DNA from: an uncultured Burkholderiales bacterium
GTDB lineage: Bacteria > Pseudomonadota > Gammaproteobacteria > Burkholderiales > Burkholderiaceae
Reading direction: 5' to 3'
Assembly (NCBI GenBank): GCA_937891045.1
Contig: CALBEV010000131.1
Coordinates: 1-53,534 of the forward strand
Length of the DNA: 53,534 nt
Made by a program: the position numbers and the translations under genes. Numbering within the stretch: the stretch's first letter is position 1; every line of letters begins with the position of its first letter. Below, in pieces: positions 1-9,921 of this stretch. The notes below the pieces were generated by a model. The model saw only the letters and a program-made list of their open reading frames with translations. It searched no databases and was not told the DNA's origin.

Positions 1-30
1 GGCGCGTCATCACCTGACGCGCCCTTTTTT
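1..30 (+). terminator. Rho-independent terminator of an upstream gene
   Basis: A perfect 9-bp inverted repeat (bases 1-9 against 15-23, GC-rich) with a 5-base loop is followed by C and six T residues (25-30). This is a textbook intrinsic terminator for a plus-strand gene that ends outside the window. It separates that gene from lepA, so lepA probably starts a new transcript or depends on readthrough. Confidence 0.85.
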
Positions 31-75
31 ATGGCTTTCTCCTCTGTAAATTCAAACACTTAACTGCTTGCATTG

Positions 76-1884
76 ATGAACCACATCAGAAATTTTTCGA
101 TCATCGCGCACATTGACCACGGCAAATCCACGCTGGCAGACCGCATCATTCAGCGCTGCGGCGGACTGAGCGACCGCGAGATGGAAGCGCAGGTGTTGGA
201 CTCGATGGACATTGAGAAAGAGCGTGGGATAACCATCAAAGCGCAGACCGCTGCGCTGCAATACAAGGCCCGCGATGGCCAGATTTACAACCTGAATTTG
301 ATCGATACACCTGGACATGTCGACTTCTCTTATGAGGTGAGTCGTTCGCTGTCGGCTTGTGAAGGCGCACTCTTGGTGGTGGATGCCAGCCAAGGGGTTG
401 AAGCGCAGACCGTGGCCAATTGCTACACCGCCCTCGACTTGGGCGTGGAGGTGGTGCCGGTGCTCAACAAAATGGATTTGCCGCAGGCCGATCCTGAGAA
501 CGCCAAAGCAGAGATTGAAGACGTCATCGGCATCGACGCCACGGATGCGATTCCCTGCTCGGCCAAAACCGGCATGGGCGTGGAGGATATTTTGGAAGCT
601 GTGGTGGCCAAAATTCCCGCACCCAAAGGCAATCCGAATGCGCCCTTGCGAGCCATGATTGTCGACAGCTGGTTTGACACCTACGTGGGCGTCGTCATGC
701 TGGTGCGGGTGGTGGATGGACGCCTGGGCAAAGGTGAGCGTTTCAAGATGATGGCCACCGAAACGGTTTATAACGCCGACAACCTGGGTGTGTTCACCCC
801 AGCCAACGAACCGCGTGATTCCCTTGAAGCGGGCCAGGTGGGCTACATCATTGCAGGCATCAAAGAATTGCAAGCCGCCAAGGTGGGTGACACCATCACC
901 TTGGAGAAAAAGCTGCCCAACAACCTCGGGCCTGCCGAACAAGCCTTGCCTGGTTTCAAGGAAATCCAGCCCCAGGTGTTCGCTGGTTTGTACCCCACGG
1001 AAGCCAGCCAATACGACTCCTTGCGGGATGCGCTAGAGAAACTCAAGCTCAACGATTCTTCGCTGCGCTACGAACCCGAGGTGTCGCAAGCGCTGGGTTT
1101 TGGCTTTCGCTGCGGTTTTCTGGGCTTGTTGCACATGGAAATCGTGCAAGAGCGCTTGGAGCGCGAGTTCGATCAAGACCTGATCACCACCGCCCCCAGC
1201 GTGGTGTATGAAGTGCTGAAGGCCGACGGCGAAGTCATCATGGTGGAGAACCCCTCGAAGATGCCCGAGGCCAGCAAGATGGAAGAAATTCGCGAACCGA
1301 TCGTGACAGTCCATTTGTACATGCCGCAAGATTATGTGGGCGCGGTCATGACCTTGGCCAACCAGAAGCGTGGCGTGCAACTCAACATGGCGTACCACGG
1401 CCGACAGGTCATGCTGACCTATGAAATGCCTTTGGGCGAAATTGTGTTGGACTTTTTTGACAAACTCAAAAGCGTCAGCCGAGGCTATGCCTCGATGGAC
1501 TACGAGTTCAAGGAATACCGCGCATCCGATGTGGTGAAGGTCGATATTTTGCTCAATGGCGAGCGCGTGGATGCCTTGTCCATCATTGTTCACCGCACCC
1601 AGTCTCAGTACCGCGGCCGGGCGGTGGTATCCAAGATGCGCGAAATCATCAGCCGACAAATGTTTGACGTGGCCATCCAAGCGGCCATTGGTGCCAACAT
1701 CATTGCGCGTGAAAGCATCAAGGCTTTGCGCAAAAACGTGCTGGCAAAATGCTATGGCGGTGACATCAGTCGCAAACGCAAACTCTTAGAGAAACAAAAA
1801 GCAGGTAAGAAGCGCATGAAACAAATTGGATCAGTTGAAGTACCCCAAGAAGCTTTCTTGGCGATTTTGCAGGTAGAAGACTGA
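76..1884 (+). CDS. lepA: Elongation factor 4 (LepA), ribosomal back-translocase GTPase
   Basis: LepA is a cytoplasmic or membrane-associated translational GTPase that acts on stalled or mistranslocated ribosomes. The 602-residue length is typical. Visible signatures are the P-loop AHIDHGKST (residues 11-19), DTPGH (77-81), NKMD (about 131-134) and a C-terminal tail rich in Lys/Arg ([18 protein letters not shown]). The frame also allows a TTG start one codon earlier (73). ATG at 76 is preferred because it gives the family-standard N terminus [18 protein letters not shown]. It is the first gene of an eight-gene operon, and its TGA overlaps the lepB ATG by one base, which suggests translational coupling. 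lepA-lepB adjacency is common in proteobacteria. Confidence 0.98.
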   Translation: MNHIRNFSIIAHIDHGKSTLADRIIQRCGGLSDREMEAQVLDSMDIEKERGITIKAQTAALQYKARDGQIYNLNLIDTPGHVDFSYEVSRSLSACEGALLVVDASQGVEAQTVANCYTALDLGVEVVPVLNKMDLPQADPENAKAEIEDVIGIDATDAIPCSAKTGMGVEDILEAVVAKIPAPKGNPNAPLRAMIVDSWFDTYVGVVMLVRVVDGRLGKGERFKMMATETVYNADNLGVFTPANEPRDSLEAGQVGYIIAGIKELQAAKVGDTITLEKKLPNNLGPAEQALPGFKEIQPQVFAGLYPTEASQYDSLRDALEKLKLNDSSLRYEPEVSQALGFGFRCGFLGLLHMEIVQERLEREFDQDLITTAPSVVYEVLKADGEVIMVENPSKMPEASKMEEIREPIVTVHLYMPQDYVGAVMTLANQKRGVQLNMAYHGRQVMLTYEMPLGEIVLDFFDKLKSVSRGYASMDYEFKEYRASDVVKVDILLNGERVDALSIIVHRTQSQYRGRAVVSKMREIISRQMFDVAIQAAIGANIIARESIKALRKNVLAKCYGGDISRKRKLLEKQKAGKKRMKQIGSVEVPQEAFLAILQVED

Positions 1885-2885
1885 TGTCAACCATCACCGC
1901 ATTCATCTTGGCTGGTTTCGTGGCCTATGCTGGCGCTTGGTACGCAGGTGTCATCGAGGGTTCTTTTGCACTTCTGTTGCTGATGGCCTCCACGGTGACG
2001 GGTGTGTATTGGTTGGCCGAGCAACTGCACTTCATGCCACGTCGGCGGGCTGCCGCTGTCCTCTTTGATGCCGAACGAGCCCAGCGCTTGCAGGCTCTAG
2101 CCGCCCAAGGCATCACTTCACAAGAGGACGACACACCGGCCTTGCAAGCGCGAGAAGCCTTGTTGCGTCAACCCTGGTGGTTGGACTGGACAGCGGGCTT
2201 GTTTCCGGTCATTGCAGCCGTCTTCTTTTTGCGGTCTTTCTTGTTTGAGCCCTTCAAAATACCCTCGGGCTCCATGATTCCCACGCTGCACATTGGCGAC
2301 TTGATCTTGGTGAACAAATTCCACTACGGCATACGTTTGCCCGTGCTCAATGTCAAGATCCTTGACAACAACCCTGTTGAACGTGGTGATGTCATGGTGT
2401 TTCGCTACCCGCCCAAGCCCAGCTTGGACTACATCAAGCGGGTGGTGGGTGTGCCGGGCGACAAGATCGCCTACATCAACAAGGTGCTGACCATCAATGG
2501 TCAGTTGGTCAGCAAGGTGTCTGTGCCTGAGTTTTTCGATGCTGACACCATGCGTTACAGCAAGCAATTTGAAGAGGCGATGCCGATTGGCAGCCGCCCT
2601 GCAGACATGGGTCAGCAGCGTGCACACCGCTTGCTCAATGACGACCGGGTGCCCAATTTTGTCAGCGGCATCAATGATTTTGAATTCAAGGAAAACTGCA
2701 GCTACAACGTTGAAGGGGTGGTCTGCACCGTACCCGAAGGCAACTATTTCACAATGGGCGACAACCGCGACAACTCTCTTGATTCGCGCTATTGGGGGTT
2801 TGTGCCCGACAAAAACATCGTTGGCAAAGCCTTTTTCATCTGGATGAATTTCGCCAACCCGTCACGTGTAGGTGGTTTTGACTGA
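1884..2885 (+). CDS. lepB: Signal peptidase I (leader peptidase)
   Basis: Inner-membrane Ser/Lys protease that removes signal peptides from exported proteins. The 333 residues have hydrophobic segments at about 3-40 and 105-120, consistent with the two-transmembrane topology of proteobacterial LepB. The catalytic serine lies in IPSGSM (Ser130) and the general-base lysine in DYIKRVVG (Lys185). Box E (GDNRDNSLDSRYWG) lies near residue 297, and an extended periplasmic insert separates the boxes. The ATG overlaps the lepA stop by one base. rnc begins 3 bases after the stop, so the genes are almost certainly co-transcribed. Confidence 0.97.
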   Translation: MSTITAFILAGFVAYAGAWYAGVIEGSFALLLLMASTVTGVYWLAEQLHFMPRRRAAAVLFDAERAQRLQALAAQGITSQEDDTPALQAREALLRQPWWLDWTAGLFPVIAAVFFLRSFLFEPFKIPSGSMIPTLHIGDLILVNKFHYGIRLPVLNVKILDNNPVERGDVMVFRYPPKPSLDYIKRVVGVPGDKIAYINKVLTINGQLVSKVSVPEFFDADTMRYSKQFEEAMPIGSRPADMGQQRAHRLLNDDRVPNFVSGINDFEFKENCSYNVEGVVCTVPEGNYFTMGDNRDNSLDSRYWGFVPDKNIVGKAFFIWMNFANPSRVGGFD

Positions 2886-2887
2886 GC

Positions 2888-3586
2888 ATGGTCAAGGTCT
2901 CTGACGCTCAGTCACACGCGGCCTTGCAAACCCGTTTGCAGCACACCTTCGCCGATCCCAAATTGCTGGCCTTGGCGCTGACCCACCGCAGTTTTGGCAC
3001 GGGTCACAACGAGCGTCTTGAATTCTTGGGCGACTCGGTGTTGAACCTGGCGGTTTCCAAAATGATTTACACCGCCTTGCAGGATTTGCCTGAAGGCGAC
3101 TTGTCACGGGTGCGGGCCAACTTGGTCAAACAAGACACCTTGCACCGCTTGGCTGTGGACCTGGGACTGGCCGGTATGGTGCGTTTGGGTGAGGGCGAAA
3201 TGCGCTCTGGCGGTCAACAACGCCCCTCCATCTTGGCCGATGCCCTAGAGGCCGTCATTGGTGCGGTGTTTTTGGATGGTGGCTTTGATGCGGCCCAAGC
3301 CTTGGTGTTGCGTTTGTTCGACAAAGTCGATATGTCACCGACCATGATCGCCGCGGCCAAAGACCCGAAAACCGAATTGCAAGAATGGCTGCAAGCCCGG
3401 CGCTGGCAACTGCCCACATACCGCGTGGTGGGCACCACGGGCGCGGCGCACCAGCAAACCTTTGATGTGGAATGCGAAGTCCCCGAATTGAAACAGTCGC
3501 AACGCGGCATTGGCAGTTCACGCCGCAGTGGTGAACAAGCAGCTGCCTTGGCCATGCTGCAATGGTTGCGAGAAAACCCCCCATGA
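2888..3586 (+). CDS. rnc: Ribonuclease III
   Basis: Double-strand-specific endoribonuclease that processes rRNA precursors and structured mRNAs. Its 232 residues hold an N-terminal catalytic domain with the signature [12 protein letters not shown]. The metal and catalytic residues are readable as Glu42, Glu45, Asp49, Asp118 and Glu121. A C-terminal double-stranded RNA-binding domain covers about 157-228 ([11 protein letters not shown]... to ...[13 protein letters not shown]). The stop overlaps the era start in an ATGA motif. The lepB-rnc-era arrangement is conserved across proteobacteria and supports the assignment. Confidence 0.97.
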   Translation: MVKVSDAQSHAALQTRLQHTFADPKLLALALTHRSFGTGHNERLEFLGDSVLNLAVSKMIYTALQDLPEGDLSRVRANLVKQDTLHRLAVDLGLAGMVRLGEGEMRSGGQQRPSILADALEAVIGAVFLDGGFDAAQALVLRLFDKVDMSPTMIAAAKDPKTELQEWLQARRWQLPTYRVVGTTGAAHQQTFDVECEVPELKQSQRGIGSSRRSGEQAAALAMLQWLRENPP

Positions 3587-4500
3587 CCGAAGAACAAGCC
3601 ATTCCTCCTCAGCGCTGCGGCACGGTGGCCATCATCGGCAAACCCAATGTGGGCAAGTCCACCTTGCTCAATGCCTTGGTGGGTCAAAAAATCAGCATCA
3701 CCTCGCGCAAAGCGCAAACCACCCGACACCGCATCACCGGCATCCGCACCACCGGGCAAACCCAGTTCATTTTTGTCGACACCCCGGGTTTTCAAACCGC
3801 CCATGGCAATGCCTTGAACCGCTCGCTCAACAAAACCGTGCTGGGTGCGGTGGGTGATGTGGACTTGGTGTTGTTTGTCGTGAATGCGGGCAGCTTTGCA
3901 GCCGCAGATGCCAAAGTCATGGCGCTGCTCAGCAAAAACATTCCGGCCATGCTGGTGGCCAACAAGCTCGACAAAGTGAACCGCCGAGAAGAGCTGGCAC
4001 CTTGGTTGCAAGAGATGCAAAGCAAACACGCGTTTGCCGAGTTTGTGCCGATGTCGGCCAAAAATCCGAAAGACATTGAACGCCTGTTGGTGCAGTGCCA
4101 AAAATACCTGCCCGAGCAAGCTTGGTGGTACGGCGAAGACGAACTCACAGATCGCAGTGAAAAGTTTTTGGCCAGCGAAATCATCCGTGAAAAATTGTTC
4201 CGCCTCACGGGTGACGAGTTGCCCTACACCTCCACCGTCATCATCGACAAGTTCACCGAAGAGCCCGGCAAAACGGTGTCGCGCATGGTGCGCATTGCCG
4301 CCACCATCGTCGTCGAGCGCGATGGCCACAAGGCCATGGTGATTGGCGACAAAGGCGAACGCTTGAAACAAATCGGCACCATGGCGCGACAAGAGTTGGA
4401 AAAGCTGATGGATGCCAAGGTGTTCCTCGAACTCTGGGTGAAAGTGCGCTCCGGCTGGGCCGATGACGAAGCGCGGGTGCGCAGCTTTGGCTACGAATAG
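3583..4500 (+). CDS. era: GTPase Era, 16S rRNA-binding ribosome assembly factor
   Basis: Era binds GTP and the 3' end of 16S rRNA during 30S maturation. With the ATG at 3583 (overlapping the rnc TGA as ATGA) the protein has 305 residues, the usual size. An in-frame ATG at 3562 would add seven residues (MVARKPP) inside rnc and is less likely. Motifs: P-loop GKPNVGKS (19-26), DTPGF (66-70), NKLD (about 127-130), a SAK motif, and a C-terminal KH RNA-binding domain with [11 protein letters not shown] near residue 255. The neighbours rnc and recO match the usual cluster. Confidence 0.97.
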   Translation: MTEEQAIPPQRCGTVAIIGKPNVGKSTLLNALVGQKISITSRKAQTTRHRITGIRTTGQTQFIFVDTPGFQTAHGNALNRSLNKTVLGAVGDVDLVLFVVNAGSFAAADAKVMALLSKNIPAMLVANKLDKVNRREELAPWLQEMQSKHAFAEFVPMSAKNPKDIERLLVQCQKYLPEQAWWYGEDELTDRSEKFLASEIIREKLFRLTGDELPYTSTVIIDKFTEEPGKTVSRMVRIAATIVVERDGHKAMVIGDKGERLKQIGTMARQELEKLMDAKVFLELWVKVRSGWADDEARVRSFGYE

Positions 4501-4507
4501 GTCCAAG

Positions 4508-5257
4508 GTGTTTCGGGTTCTGGACGAACCCGGCTTCGTGATTCACCACTACGACTGGAGTGAATCCAGCCGCATCTTGGAAGTTTTCACCCGTCACCAT
4601 GGACGCGTCGCCTTGGTGGCCAAAGGGGCCAAGCGGCCCACCTCGAATTTGCGTCCGGTGTTGTTGCCCCTGCAACCGCTGCTCTTGTGTTTTGGCGGAG
4701 ACGGCGAAATCCGCACCTTGAAAAGTGCCGAATGGGCAGGCGGCCATGTGATGCCCAGCGGTGAGGCCTTGCTGTCAGGCTACTACCTGAATGAGCTCTT
4801 GCTGCGCTTGTTGGCGCGTGACGACCCGCACGCCGCTTTGTTTGATGTCTACCGCCAAACCGTGAAGGTGTTGGCCAGCGGCTTGGACCACACCACCGCG
4901 CCGCTGCTGCGGGCCTTTGAATTGATGTTGCTGCGAGATATCGGCTTCTTGCCTGATTTGTCGTTGCAAACCATGACGCTGCAAGCCGTGCTGCCCGACA
5001 AGGGCTATGGCCTGGTGGCCGAAGTCGGCTTGCAGGCCATCCCGCAAGGGCAGCAGTTGCTGGGCGGTCAATGGATGCAATTGCAAACCGCCTTGGATGG
5101 CGACGAACCCCTCACCAGCTTGCTGCGCATTTGTGCCGAATGGCCCAGCGAAGACCGCAGCTTGTTGCAAACCCAGTTGCGTGCTTTGTTGCACTACCAT
5201 TGTGGGGTCAGCAGCTTGCGCACCCGCCAAGTGATGATGGATTTGCAAGCCCTATGA
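4508..5257 (+). CDS. recO: DNA repair protein RecO
   Basis: RecO works with RecF/RecR to load RecA on SSB-coated single-stranded DNA during gap repair. Recognisable features are the N-terminal OB-fold segment [20 protein letters not shown], followed by [15 protein letters not shown] and the proline/leucine-rich LLPLQPLLL. The start is uncertain. The longest frame begins with ATG at 4463, inside era. GTG at 4508 is preferred because it leaves only a few residues before the conserved DEPGF stretch, gives 249 residues (family about 240-250) and has AGG six bases upstream. The stop overlaps pdxJ in ATGA. Betaproteobacterial RecO lacks an obvious zinc site, and none is seen here. Confidence 0.93.
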   Translation: MFRVLDEPGFVIHHYDWSESSRILEVFTRHHGRVALVAKGAKRPTSNLRPVLLPLQPLLLCFGGDGEIRTLKSAEWAGGHVMPSGEALLSGYYLNELLLRLLARDDPHAALFDVYRQTVKVLASGLDHTTAPLLRAFELMLLRDIGFLPDLSLQTMTLQAVLPDKGYGLVAEVGLQAIPQGQQLLGGQWMQLQTALDGDEPLTSLLRICAEWPSEDRSLLQTQLRALLHYHCGVSSLRTRQVMMDLQAL

Positions 5258-5988
5258 ACACCCACCTCTCTGTCAATGTGAACAAGGTTGCGCTGTTGCG
5301 CAACACCCGCCACCTGGGGATTCCCAGCGTCACCCGTGCCTCCACCTTGTGTTTGCAAGCTGGTGCGCATGGCATCACAGTGCACCCCCGCCCCGATCAA
5401 CGGCATATTCGCGACAGCGATGTGCACGACTTGGCCGCTTTGTTGAAAGACTGGCCCGACCGCGAATACAACATCGAAGGCAACCCGCTGCACAACCTGA
5501 TGCCTTTGGTGCGCTTGGTGCGGCCGCATCAAGTGACTTTTGTGCCAGACGGTGAAGGGCAGTTCACTTCAGACCACGGCTGGCGATTCCCACAAGACGC
5601 AGTCGTCTTGAAGGACCTGGTGGCCGAAGCGAAAGATTTTGGCGCCCGCGTGAGTTTGTTCATGGACGCCGACCCCCAGGCCATGGCGGCAGCCCGCGAC
5701 GTGGGTGCTGATCGGGTCGAGCTATACACAGAGCCCTATGCCCAAGCCCATGGGCAGGCTGCATTTGCCCAAGTGTTGGCGCAGTTCAAAGCGGCCGCTG
5801 TGGCCGCGCAAGCGGTGGGCTTGGAAATCAATGCGGGGCACGACTTGAATTTGTTCAACTTGCGCGACTTTGTGCAAACCGTGCCCGATGTGAAAGAGGT
5901 GTCGATAGGCCATGCCCTCATGGCCGATGCCTTAGAGATGGGCTACAACGCCACCATCCAAGCTTATTTGAAATGCCTGAAAGCATGA
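5254..5988 (+). CDS. pdxJ: Pyridoxine 5'-phosphate synthase
   Basis: Last step of the DXP-dependent vitamin B6 pathway: condenses 1-deoxyxylulose-5-phosphate with 3-amino-2-oxopropyl phosphate to pyridoxine 5'-phosphate. The open frame extends upstream to 5071, but ATG 5254 overlaps the recO TGA (ATGA) and yields the standard N terminus [19 protein letters not shown] and a 244-residue TIM barrel. Conserved segments are [23 protein letters not shown] (catalytic Glu) and the late [11 protein letters not shown] and [11 protein letters not shown], which bind phosphate. The gene sits in the classical recO-pdxJ-acpS order. Confidence 0.97.
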   Translation: MNTHLSVNVNKVALLRNTRHLGIPSVTRASTLCLQAGAHGITVHPRPDQRHIRDSDVHDLAALLKDWPDREYNIEGNPLHNLMPLVRLVRPHQVTFVPDGEGQFTSDHGWRFPQDAVVLKDLVAEAKDFGARVSLFMDADPQAMAAARDVGADRVELYTEPYAQAHGQAAFAQVLAQFKAAAVAAQAVGLEINAGHDLNLFNLRDFVQTVPDVKEVSIGHALMADALEMGYNATIQAYLKCLKA

Positions 5989-6389
5989 GCCAGATTTACG
6001 GCATTGGCACGGATATTTGCGACATCCGCCGCATTCGTGCCAGCTTCGAGCGGCATGGCGAACGCTTTGCCTTGAAGATTTTGAGCGAGGCTGAAATGCA
6101 GACCTTTCGCGCCCGCAGCCTGCGTTGGCCGGACCGAGGTATTCGTTTTCTAGCCACGCGTTTTTCGGTGAAAGAGGCGTTCAGCAAAGCCATTGGTTTG
6201 GGTATGCGCATGCCCATGACCTGGCGGCATTGCGAGGTGGGCAAACTGCCCAGCGGCCAACCCACGATCGTTTTGCATGGTGCTTTGCAAGATTGGTTCA
6301 AGCAACGGCAACTGCGGGCCCATGTCACCCTGAGCGACGAAACCGACTACGCCACCAGCCATGTCATCGTTGAACAAACCACCGCCTGA
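5985..6389 (+). CDS. acpS: Holo-[acyl-carrier-protein] synthase
   Basis: Transfers 4'-phosphopantetheine from CoA to the serine of acyl carrier protein, activating fatty acid synthesis. ATG 5985 overlaps the pdxJ stop in ATGA and gives 134 residues starting [14 protein letters not shown]. An ATG four codons earlier (5973) is possible but less likely. The Mg2+-binding Asp10 (GTDI) and Glu64 ([12 protein letters not shown]) match the two family signatures. pdxJ-acpS linkage is typical of proteobacteria. nagZ follows after three bases. Confidence 0.96.
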   Translation: MSQIYGIGTDICDIRRIRASFERHGERFALKILSEAEMQTFRARSLRWPDRGIRFLATRFSVKEAFSKAIGLGMRMPMTWRHCEVGKLPSGQPTIVLHGALQDWFKQRQLRAHVTLSDETDYATSHVIVEQTTA

Positions 6390-6392
6390 CCC

Positions 6393-7493
6393 ATGAAACC
6401 TGTTGCCCACGCCCCGCTGATTTTGGACATTGCTGGCACCGCGCTCAGCGACACCGACCGCCGCCGCTTGGCGCATCCGCTCACCGGCGGTTTGATTTTG
6501 TTTGGTCGCAATTGGGTGGACCGTGCACAACTGAGTGCCTTGTGCGCCGACATCAAGTCTGTGCGCCCTGATGCCTTGATTTGTGTCGACCATGAAGGCG
6601 GGCGTGTGCAGCGTTTCAGGACGGACGGCTTCACCCATTTTCCGCCCATGCGCTCTTTGGGTGCTTTGTGGAACGAGGACGAAAACGGCGTGGTGGGCAG
6701 CGGCGCCTTGCAAGCCATGAAAGCCGCCACCGCCTGCGGCTTCGTGTTGGCCTCAGAGTTGCGAGCTTGCGGCGTGGACTTCAGTTTCACGCCTGTGCTG
6801 GATTTGGACTTTGGCAGCAGTGGCGTGATTGGCGACCGCGCCTTTGCGCGGGACCCGCGCATGGTGAGTGTGTTGGCCAAGAGCCTGATGCACGGGTTGT
6901 TGCAAGCTGGCATGGCCAACTGCGGCAAGCATTTCCCTGGGCATGGCTTTGTGAAAGCCGATTCGCACACCGAGATCCCGGTGGACAAACGCAGCCTGAA
7001 AAACATCCTCACCGACGACGCCTTGCCTTACGAATGGCTCAACACCAGCATGAGCAGCGTCATGCCCGCTCACGTTATCTATCCCAAAGTGGACGGTCGG
7101 CCTGCCGGGTTCTCCAAGCGCTGGTTGCAAGACATCTTGCGCCAACAGTTGGGTTTCATGGGTGCCGTGTTCAGCGACGATTTGTCCATGGCCGGTGCCC
7201 GACTGATTGATGGCCGTGAGGTGAGTTACACCGAGGCGGCTGTTACCGCCTTGAACGCGGGTTGCGACTTGGTCTTGCTGTGCAACCAAAGCACCCCCGA
7301 CAGCCCCGAAGGTGGGCGGGCGGTGGACGACTTGTTGGACGGCTTGGCGCAAGCCCAACGCCAAGCGCAATGGTCAGCCAGCGCCGCCAGTGATGCCCGT
7401 CGCTGCGCTTTGTTGCCGCGCAGTCCTGCTTTGGACTGGAACCGCTTGATGCAAACCCCTGCCTATTTACAGGCTTTGGCCTTGCTTCCCTGA
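6393..7493 (+). CDS. nagZ: Beta-N-acetylhexosaminidase (cell wall recycling)
   Basis: Cytosolic glycoside hydrolase family 3 enzyme that removes GlcNAc from anhydro-muropeptides during peptidoglycan recycling. The 366 residues contain the GH3 signatures CVDHEGGRVQR (about 64-74) and KHFPGHG (179-185). The Asp-His pair in KADSHTEIPVDKR (Asp190, His192) acts as general acid/base, and FSDDLSMAGA (260-269) carries the catalytic aspartate. It has no signal peptide, consistent with a cytoplasmic enzyme. It is the last gene of the lepA operon. No clear intrinsic terminator follows: a GCTGCA/TGCAGC hairpin lies 4 bases after the stop but has no T run. Confidence 0.95.
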   Translation: MKPVAHAPLILDIAGTALSDTDRRRLAHPLTGGLILFGRNWVDRAQLSALCADIKSVRPDALICVDHEGGRVQRFRTDGFTHFPPMRSLGALWNEDENGVVGSGALQAMKAATACGFVLASELRACGVDFSFTPVLDLDFGSSGVIGDRAFARDPRMVSVLAKSLMHGLLQAGMANCGKHFPGHGFVKADSHTEIPVDKRSLKNILTDDALPYEWLNTSMSSVMPAHVIYPKVDGRPAGFSKRWLQDILRQQLGFMGAVFSDDLSMAGARLIDGREVSYTEAAVTALNAGCDLVLLCNQSTPDSPEGGRAVDDLLDGLAQAQRQAQWSASAASDARRCALLPRSPALDWNRLMQTPAYLQALALLP

Positions 7494-7540
7494 GCAGGCT
7501 GCATACATTTGCAGCACAAAGGGCCCAAACCATAAACGGT

Positions 7541-7592
7541 TAAAATAGACCCTCTTGACCCCGCTTGACGGGTCACAAGGTTTGTTAAAGGA
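7541..7592 (+). promoter_or_regulatory. Putative promoter and 5' hairpin of the zinc-ribbon gene
   Basis: The 104-base gap after nagZ contains a -10-like TAAAAT (7541-7546) without a convincing -35. It is followed by a 6-bp inverted repeat TGACCC (7556-7561) and GGGTCA (7570-7575) around an 8-base loop, then a Shine-Dalgarno AAAGGA (7587-7592). If transcription starts near 7553, the hairpin would form the extreme 5' end of the mRNA. The hairpin is seen directly; the promoter is inference. Confidence 0.35.
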
Positions 7593-7597
7593 ATGAC

Positions 7598-7855
7598 ATG
7601 GCTACCAAATCTGGCAAAACTTCGGTTGACGAGAGTGGTCTTCGTTTTACCAGTCGAGAAAACGGTTCCCCCTTTGCGGGCATGGGCAAAATGGGCGAAA
7701 CCATGTCTTGCATCAAGTGCGGCATGCACAAACCCCGTCGTCAAGGCAGCCAACAGCGCTTTGCCGGCAGCCTGGCCTTCTTTTGCCACGACTGCAAACC
7801 GCCCAAGCCTGTGGTGAAACCAGGCGCAGCCACCGAAGCCGCGCCCAAGGCTTAA
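7598..7855 (+). CDS. Small conserved zinc-ribbon-like protein
   Basis: An 85-residue protein with two CxxC motifs, Cys38-Cys41 (SCIKCG) and Cys63-Cys66 (FCHDCK), spaced as in a zinc ribbon. Basic residues lie between them (HKPRRQGSQQR), and an Ala/Pro-rich tail follows. There is no signal peptide, so it is probably cytoplasmic. A good Shine-Dalgarno (AAAGGA) lies six bases before the ATG. I recognise no named family and do not assign a function; RNA or DNA binding is only a guess from the basic linker. It converges on lysS with a 7-base gap. Confidence 0.8.
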   Translation: MATKSGKTSVDESGLRFTSRENGSPFAGMGKMGETMSCIKCGMHKPRRQGSQQRFAGSLAFFCHDCKPPKPVVKPGAATEAAPKA

Positions 7856-7862
7856 TTCGCTT

Positions 7863-9392
7863 TCAATGTTCTCGGCGCAATGCCGGGAACAAAATCACGT
7901 CCCTGATGCTGGGGCTGTCTGTCAAAAGCATCATCAAACGGTCCATGCCAATGCCACAGCCAGCGGCTGGCGGCATCCCGTATTCCAAGGCCCGCACAAA
8001 ATCGTGGTCATAAAACATGGCTTCATCGTCGCCGCTGTCTTTGGCGTTCACCTGCGCATGAAAGCGTGCCGCTTGGTCTTCGGCGTCGTTCAATTCGCTG
8101 AAACCATTGCCAAATTCTCGGCCGGTGATGTAGAGCTCGAAACGTTCAGTCACCTCAGGATGGCTGTCGCTGGCACGAGCCAAGGGTGAAATTTCCACCG
8201 GGTGCTCACAGATGAAGGTGGGCTCCCACAGCTTGTCTTCCACGGTTTCTTCAAAGTACAGCACCTGCAAACCGGCCAAACTGCGGCCAGAGAGTTTGTG
8301 TTTTTCTTCCGAGTGGCCGAGCTTTTTCAAGGCATTGATCAGCCATGCACTGTCGTCCACATGGTCACCGGCTTCGGTGTGCTGGATGATGGCTTCGCGG
8401 ATGGTCAGGCGGGCGAAGGGCTTGGACAGGTCGACGGGTTTGCCGTCATAGGTGAGGAGCAAGGTGCCCACCGCTTTTTCGGCGGCGTCACGAATCAGGC
8501 TTTCGGTGAACTGCATCAGGTCTTGGTAGTTCCAGTAGGCCGCGTAGAACTCCATCATGGTGAATTCGGGGTTGTGGCGCACCGAAATACCTTCGTTGCG
8601 GAAATTGCGGTTGATCTCGAACACCCGCTCGAAGCCGCCCACCAACAAGCGTTTCAGGTAGAGCTCGGGGGCGATGCGCAGGAACATTTGCTGGTCCAGG
8701 GCGTTGTGGTGCGTTTCAAAGGGTCGGGCGTTTGCGCCACCTGGAATAGGGTGCAGCATGGGTGTTTCGACTTCCAAGAAACCGTGGTGTACCATGAATT
8801 CGCGGATGCCACTGACCGCTTTGCTGCGAGCGATGAAACGCTGGCGCGAGGTTTCATCGGTGATCAGATCGACATAGCGCTGGCGGTATTTGATTTCTTG
8901 GTCGTGCACACCGTGGAATTTGTCGGGCAAGGGGCGCAGGCTTTTGGTCAGCATGCGGATGCTGGTGACGTGCACCGACAACTCGCCGGTTTTGGTTTTG
9001 AACAGGTGGCCTTCGGCACCGACGATGTCGCCCAAATCCCAGTGTTTGAAGTCTTCGTAAAGTTCCAGGCCAATGTCTTCGCCCTTGACATACACCTGCA
9101 TCCGGCCCGTGCTGTCTTGCAAGGTGGCGAAACTGGCCTTGCCCATGACCCGCTTCAGGACCATGCGACCAGCGATGCGAACGGCGTGCTTTTCCTCGAC
9201 CAAGACCTCGGCCGTCTTGGCACCATGGGCGGTGTGCAAGGGTTCGGCATGGTGGGCGGGTTTGAAATCGTTGGGGAAAGCGACTGGGCCGCCAAGCGCT
9301 TGCCGTTGGCGCATGTTCTTCAGTTTGTCGCGGCGTTCGGCAATCAGTTGGTTGTCGTCTTGGGGAGCGGGGGAGGGTGTGTTTTCTGACAT
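7863..9392 (-). CDS. lysS: Lysyl-tRNA synthetase, class II
   Basis: Charges tRNA-Lys with lysine. The 509-residue protein has an N-terminal OB-fold anticodon-binding domain (about 60-190, including [19 protein letters not shown]) and a class II catalytic core. Motif 2 is readable in [20 protein letters not shown] and motif 3 in [22 protein letters not shown]. The first ~40 residues are a polar, basic extension common in bacterial LysS. It is divergent from the DUF3297-type gene across a 59-base gap that must hold both promoters; no clear consensus was found there. Confidence 0.97.
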   Translation of the reverse strand: MSENTPSPAPQDDNQLIAERRDKLKNMRQRQALGGPVAFPNDFKPAHHAEPLHTAHGAKTAEVLVEEKHAVRIAGRMVLKRVMGKASFATLQDSTGRMQVYVKGEDIGLELYEDFKHWDLGDIVGAEGHLFKTKTGELSVHVTSIRMLTKSLRPLPDKFHGVHDQEIKYRQRYVDLITDETSRQRFIARSKAVSGIREFMVHHGFLEVETPMLHPIPGGANARPFETHHNALDQQMFLRIAPELYLKRLLVGGFERVFEINRNFRNEGISVRHNPEFTMMEFYAAYWNYQDLMQFTESLIRDAAEKAVGTLLLTYDGKPVDLSKPFARLTIREAIIQHTEAGDHVDDSAWLINALKKLGHSEEKHKLSGRSLAGLQVLYFEETVEDKLWEPTFICEHPVEISPLARASDSHPEVTERFELYITGREFGNGFSELNDAEDQAARFHAQVNAKDSGDDEAMFYDHDFVRALEYGMPPAAGCGIGMDRLMMLLTDSPSIRDVILFPALRREH

Positions 9393-9451
9393 CCAAGGAT
9401 TCTAAGAGTTCACCGAGAATGCACCTTTTCAAGCACTTTGAAGCCAACATC

Positions 9452-9700
9452 ATGACTGAATCCAGCACCCGCCCCGAACTGCCCGACCGTTTGTCCATCG
9501 ATGCTCGCAGCCCGCATTATTTGCCCGCCATTTTTCAACATGACATCGGCATTCGATTCAACGACAAAGAACGCCATGACGTCGAGGAGTACTGCATCAG
9601 TGAAGGCTGGATCAAAGTCCCTGCTGGTAAAACGGTCGATCGAAAAGGTAAACCTTTGTTGCTGACGTTGAAAGGCCGGGTTGAGGTTTATTACCGCTGA
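9452..9700 (+). CDS. DUF3297 family small conserved protein
   Basis: An 82-residue protein with the run DRLSIDARSPHYLP near the N terminus and then GIGIRFNDKERHDVEEYC and AGKTVDRKGKPL. I recognise this as the DUF3297 family of small proteins widespread in proteobacteria; its function is unknown. The frame is open further upstream (ATG at 9419 and 9377), but those starts would run into the lysS start region. ATG 9452 gives the usual family length. No transmembrane or signal segment is present. It is monocistronic, with an AT-rich gap after it. Confidence 0.85.
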   Translation: MTESSTRPELPDRLSIDARSPHYLPAIFQHDIGIRFNDKERHDVEEYCISEGWIKVPAGKTVDRKGKPLLLTLKGRVEVYYR

Positions 9701-9801
9701 AAAACCTCGCTTAATACTGGCACTTATTACCGGTTTCTCCCTCTGAATCAGCCCTGATGACCACTGCAAATTTTTAGAATCAGTAAGTAAATCAACATAA
9801 A

Positions 9802-9850
9802 CAAAAAATTCAATATTTACAACAAACTTCAGGTTTGTTTGAATTTTTTG
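9802..9850 (+). promoter_or_regulatory. AU-rich long stem-loop upstream of the adhesin
   Basis: Inside the AT-rich 221-base gap between the DUF3297 gene and the adhesin, a perfect 12-bp inverted repeat (9802-9813 against 9839-9850) encloses a second stem (ACAAAC 9822-9827 with GTTTGT 9833-9838, loop TTCAG). The right arm holds a run of six T. The structure ends about 70 bases before the adhesin ATG. It could be a terminator for the upstream gene, an attenuator or an RNA-stability element. No -35/-10 pair stands out. Confidence 0.5.
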
Positions 9851-9921
9851 CAGGTCTGCCGAATCCACATTCGATAGAGCCCATTGCGGTGGGATGTTGA
9901 TGGTTGATTCTTGGGGTGGTC

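Noticed and set aside
7498..7515. Terminator after nagZ (GCTGCA/TGCAGC hairpin)
   Set aside because: No T run follows and the region leads straight into the next gene's promoter area.
8202..9389. Long open frame antisense to lysS (and similar ones antisense to era, lepA, fadD, ABC exporter, mdh)
   Set aside because: They mirror well-supported genes, have His/Gln/Val-rich low-complexity translations without family features, and arise from codon bias on the coding strand.
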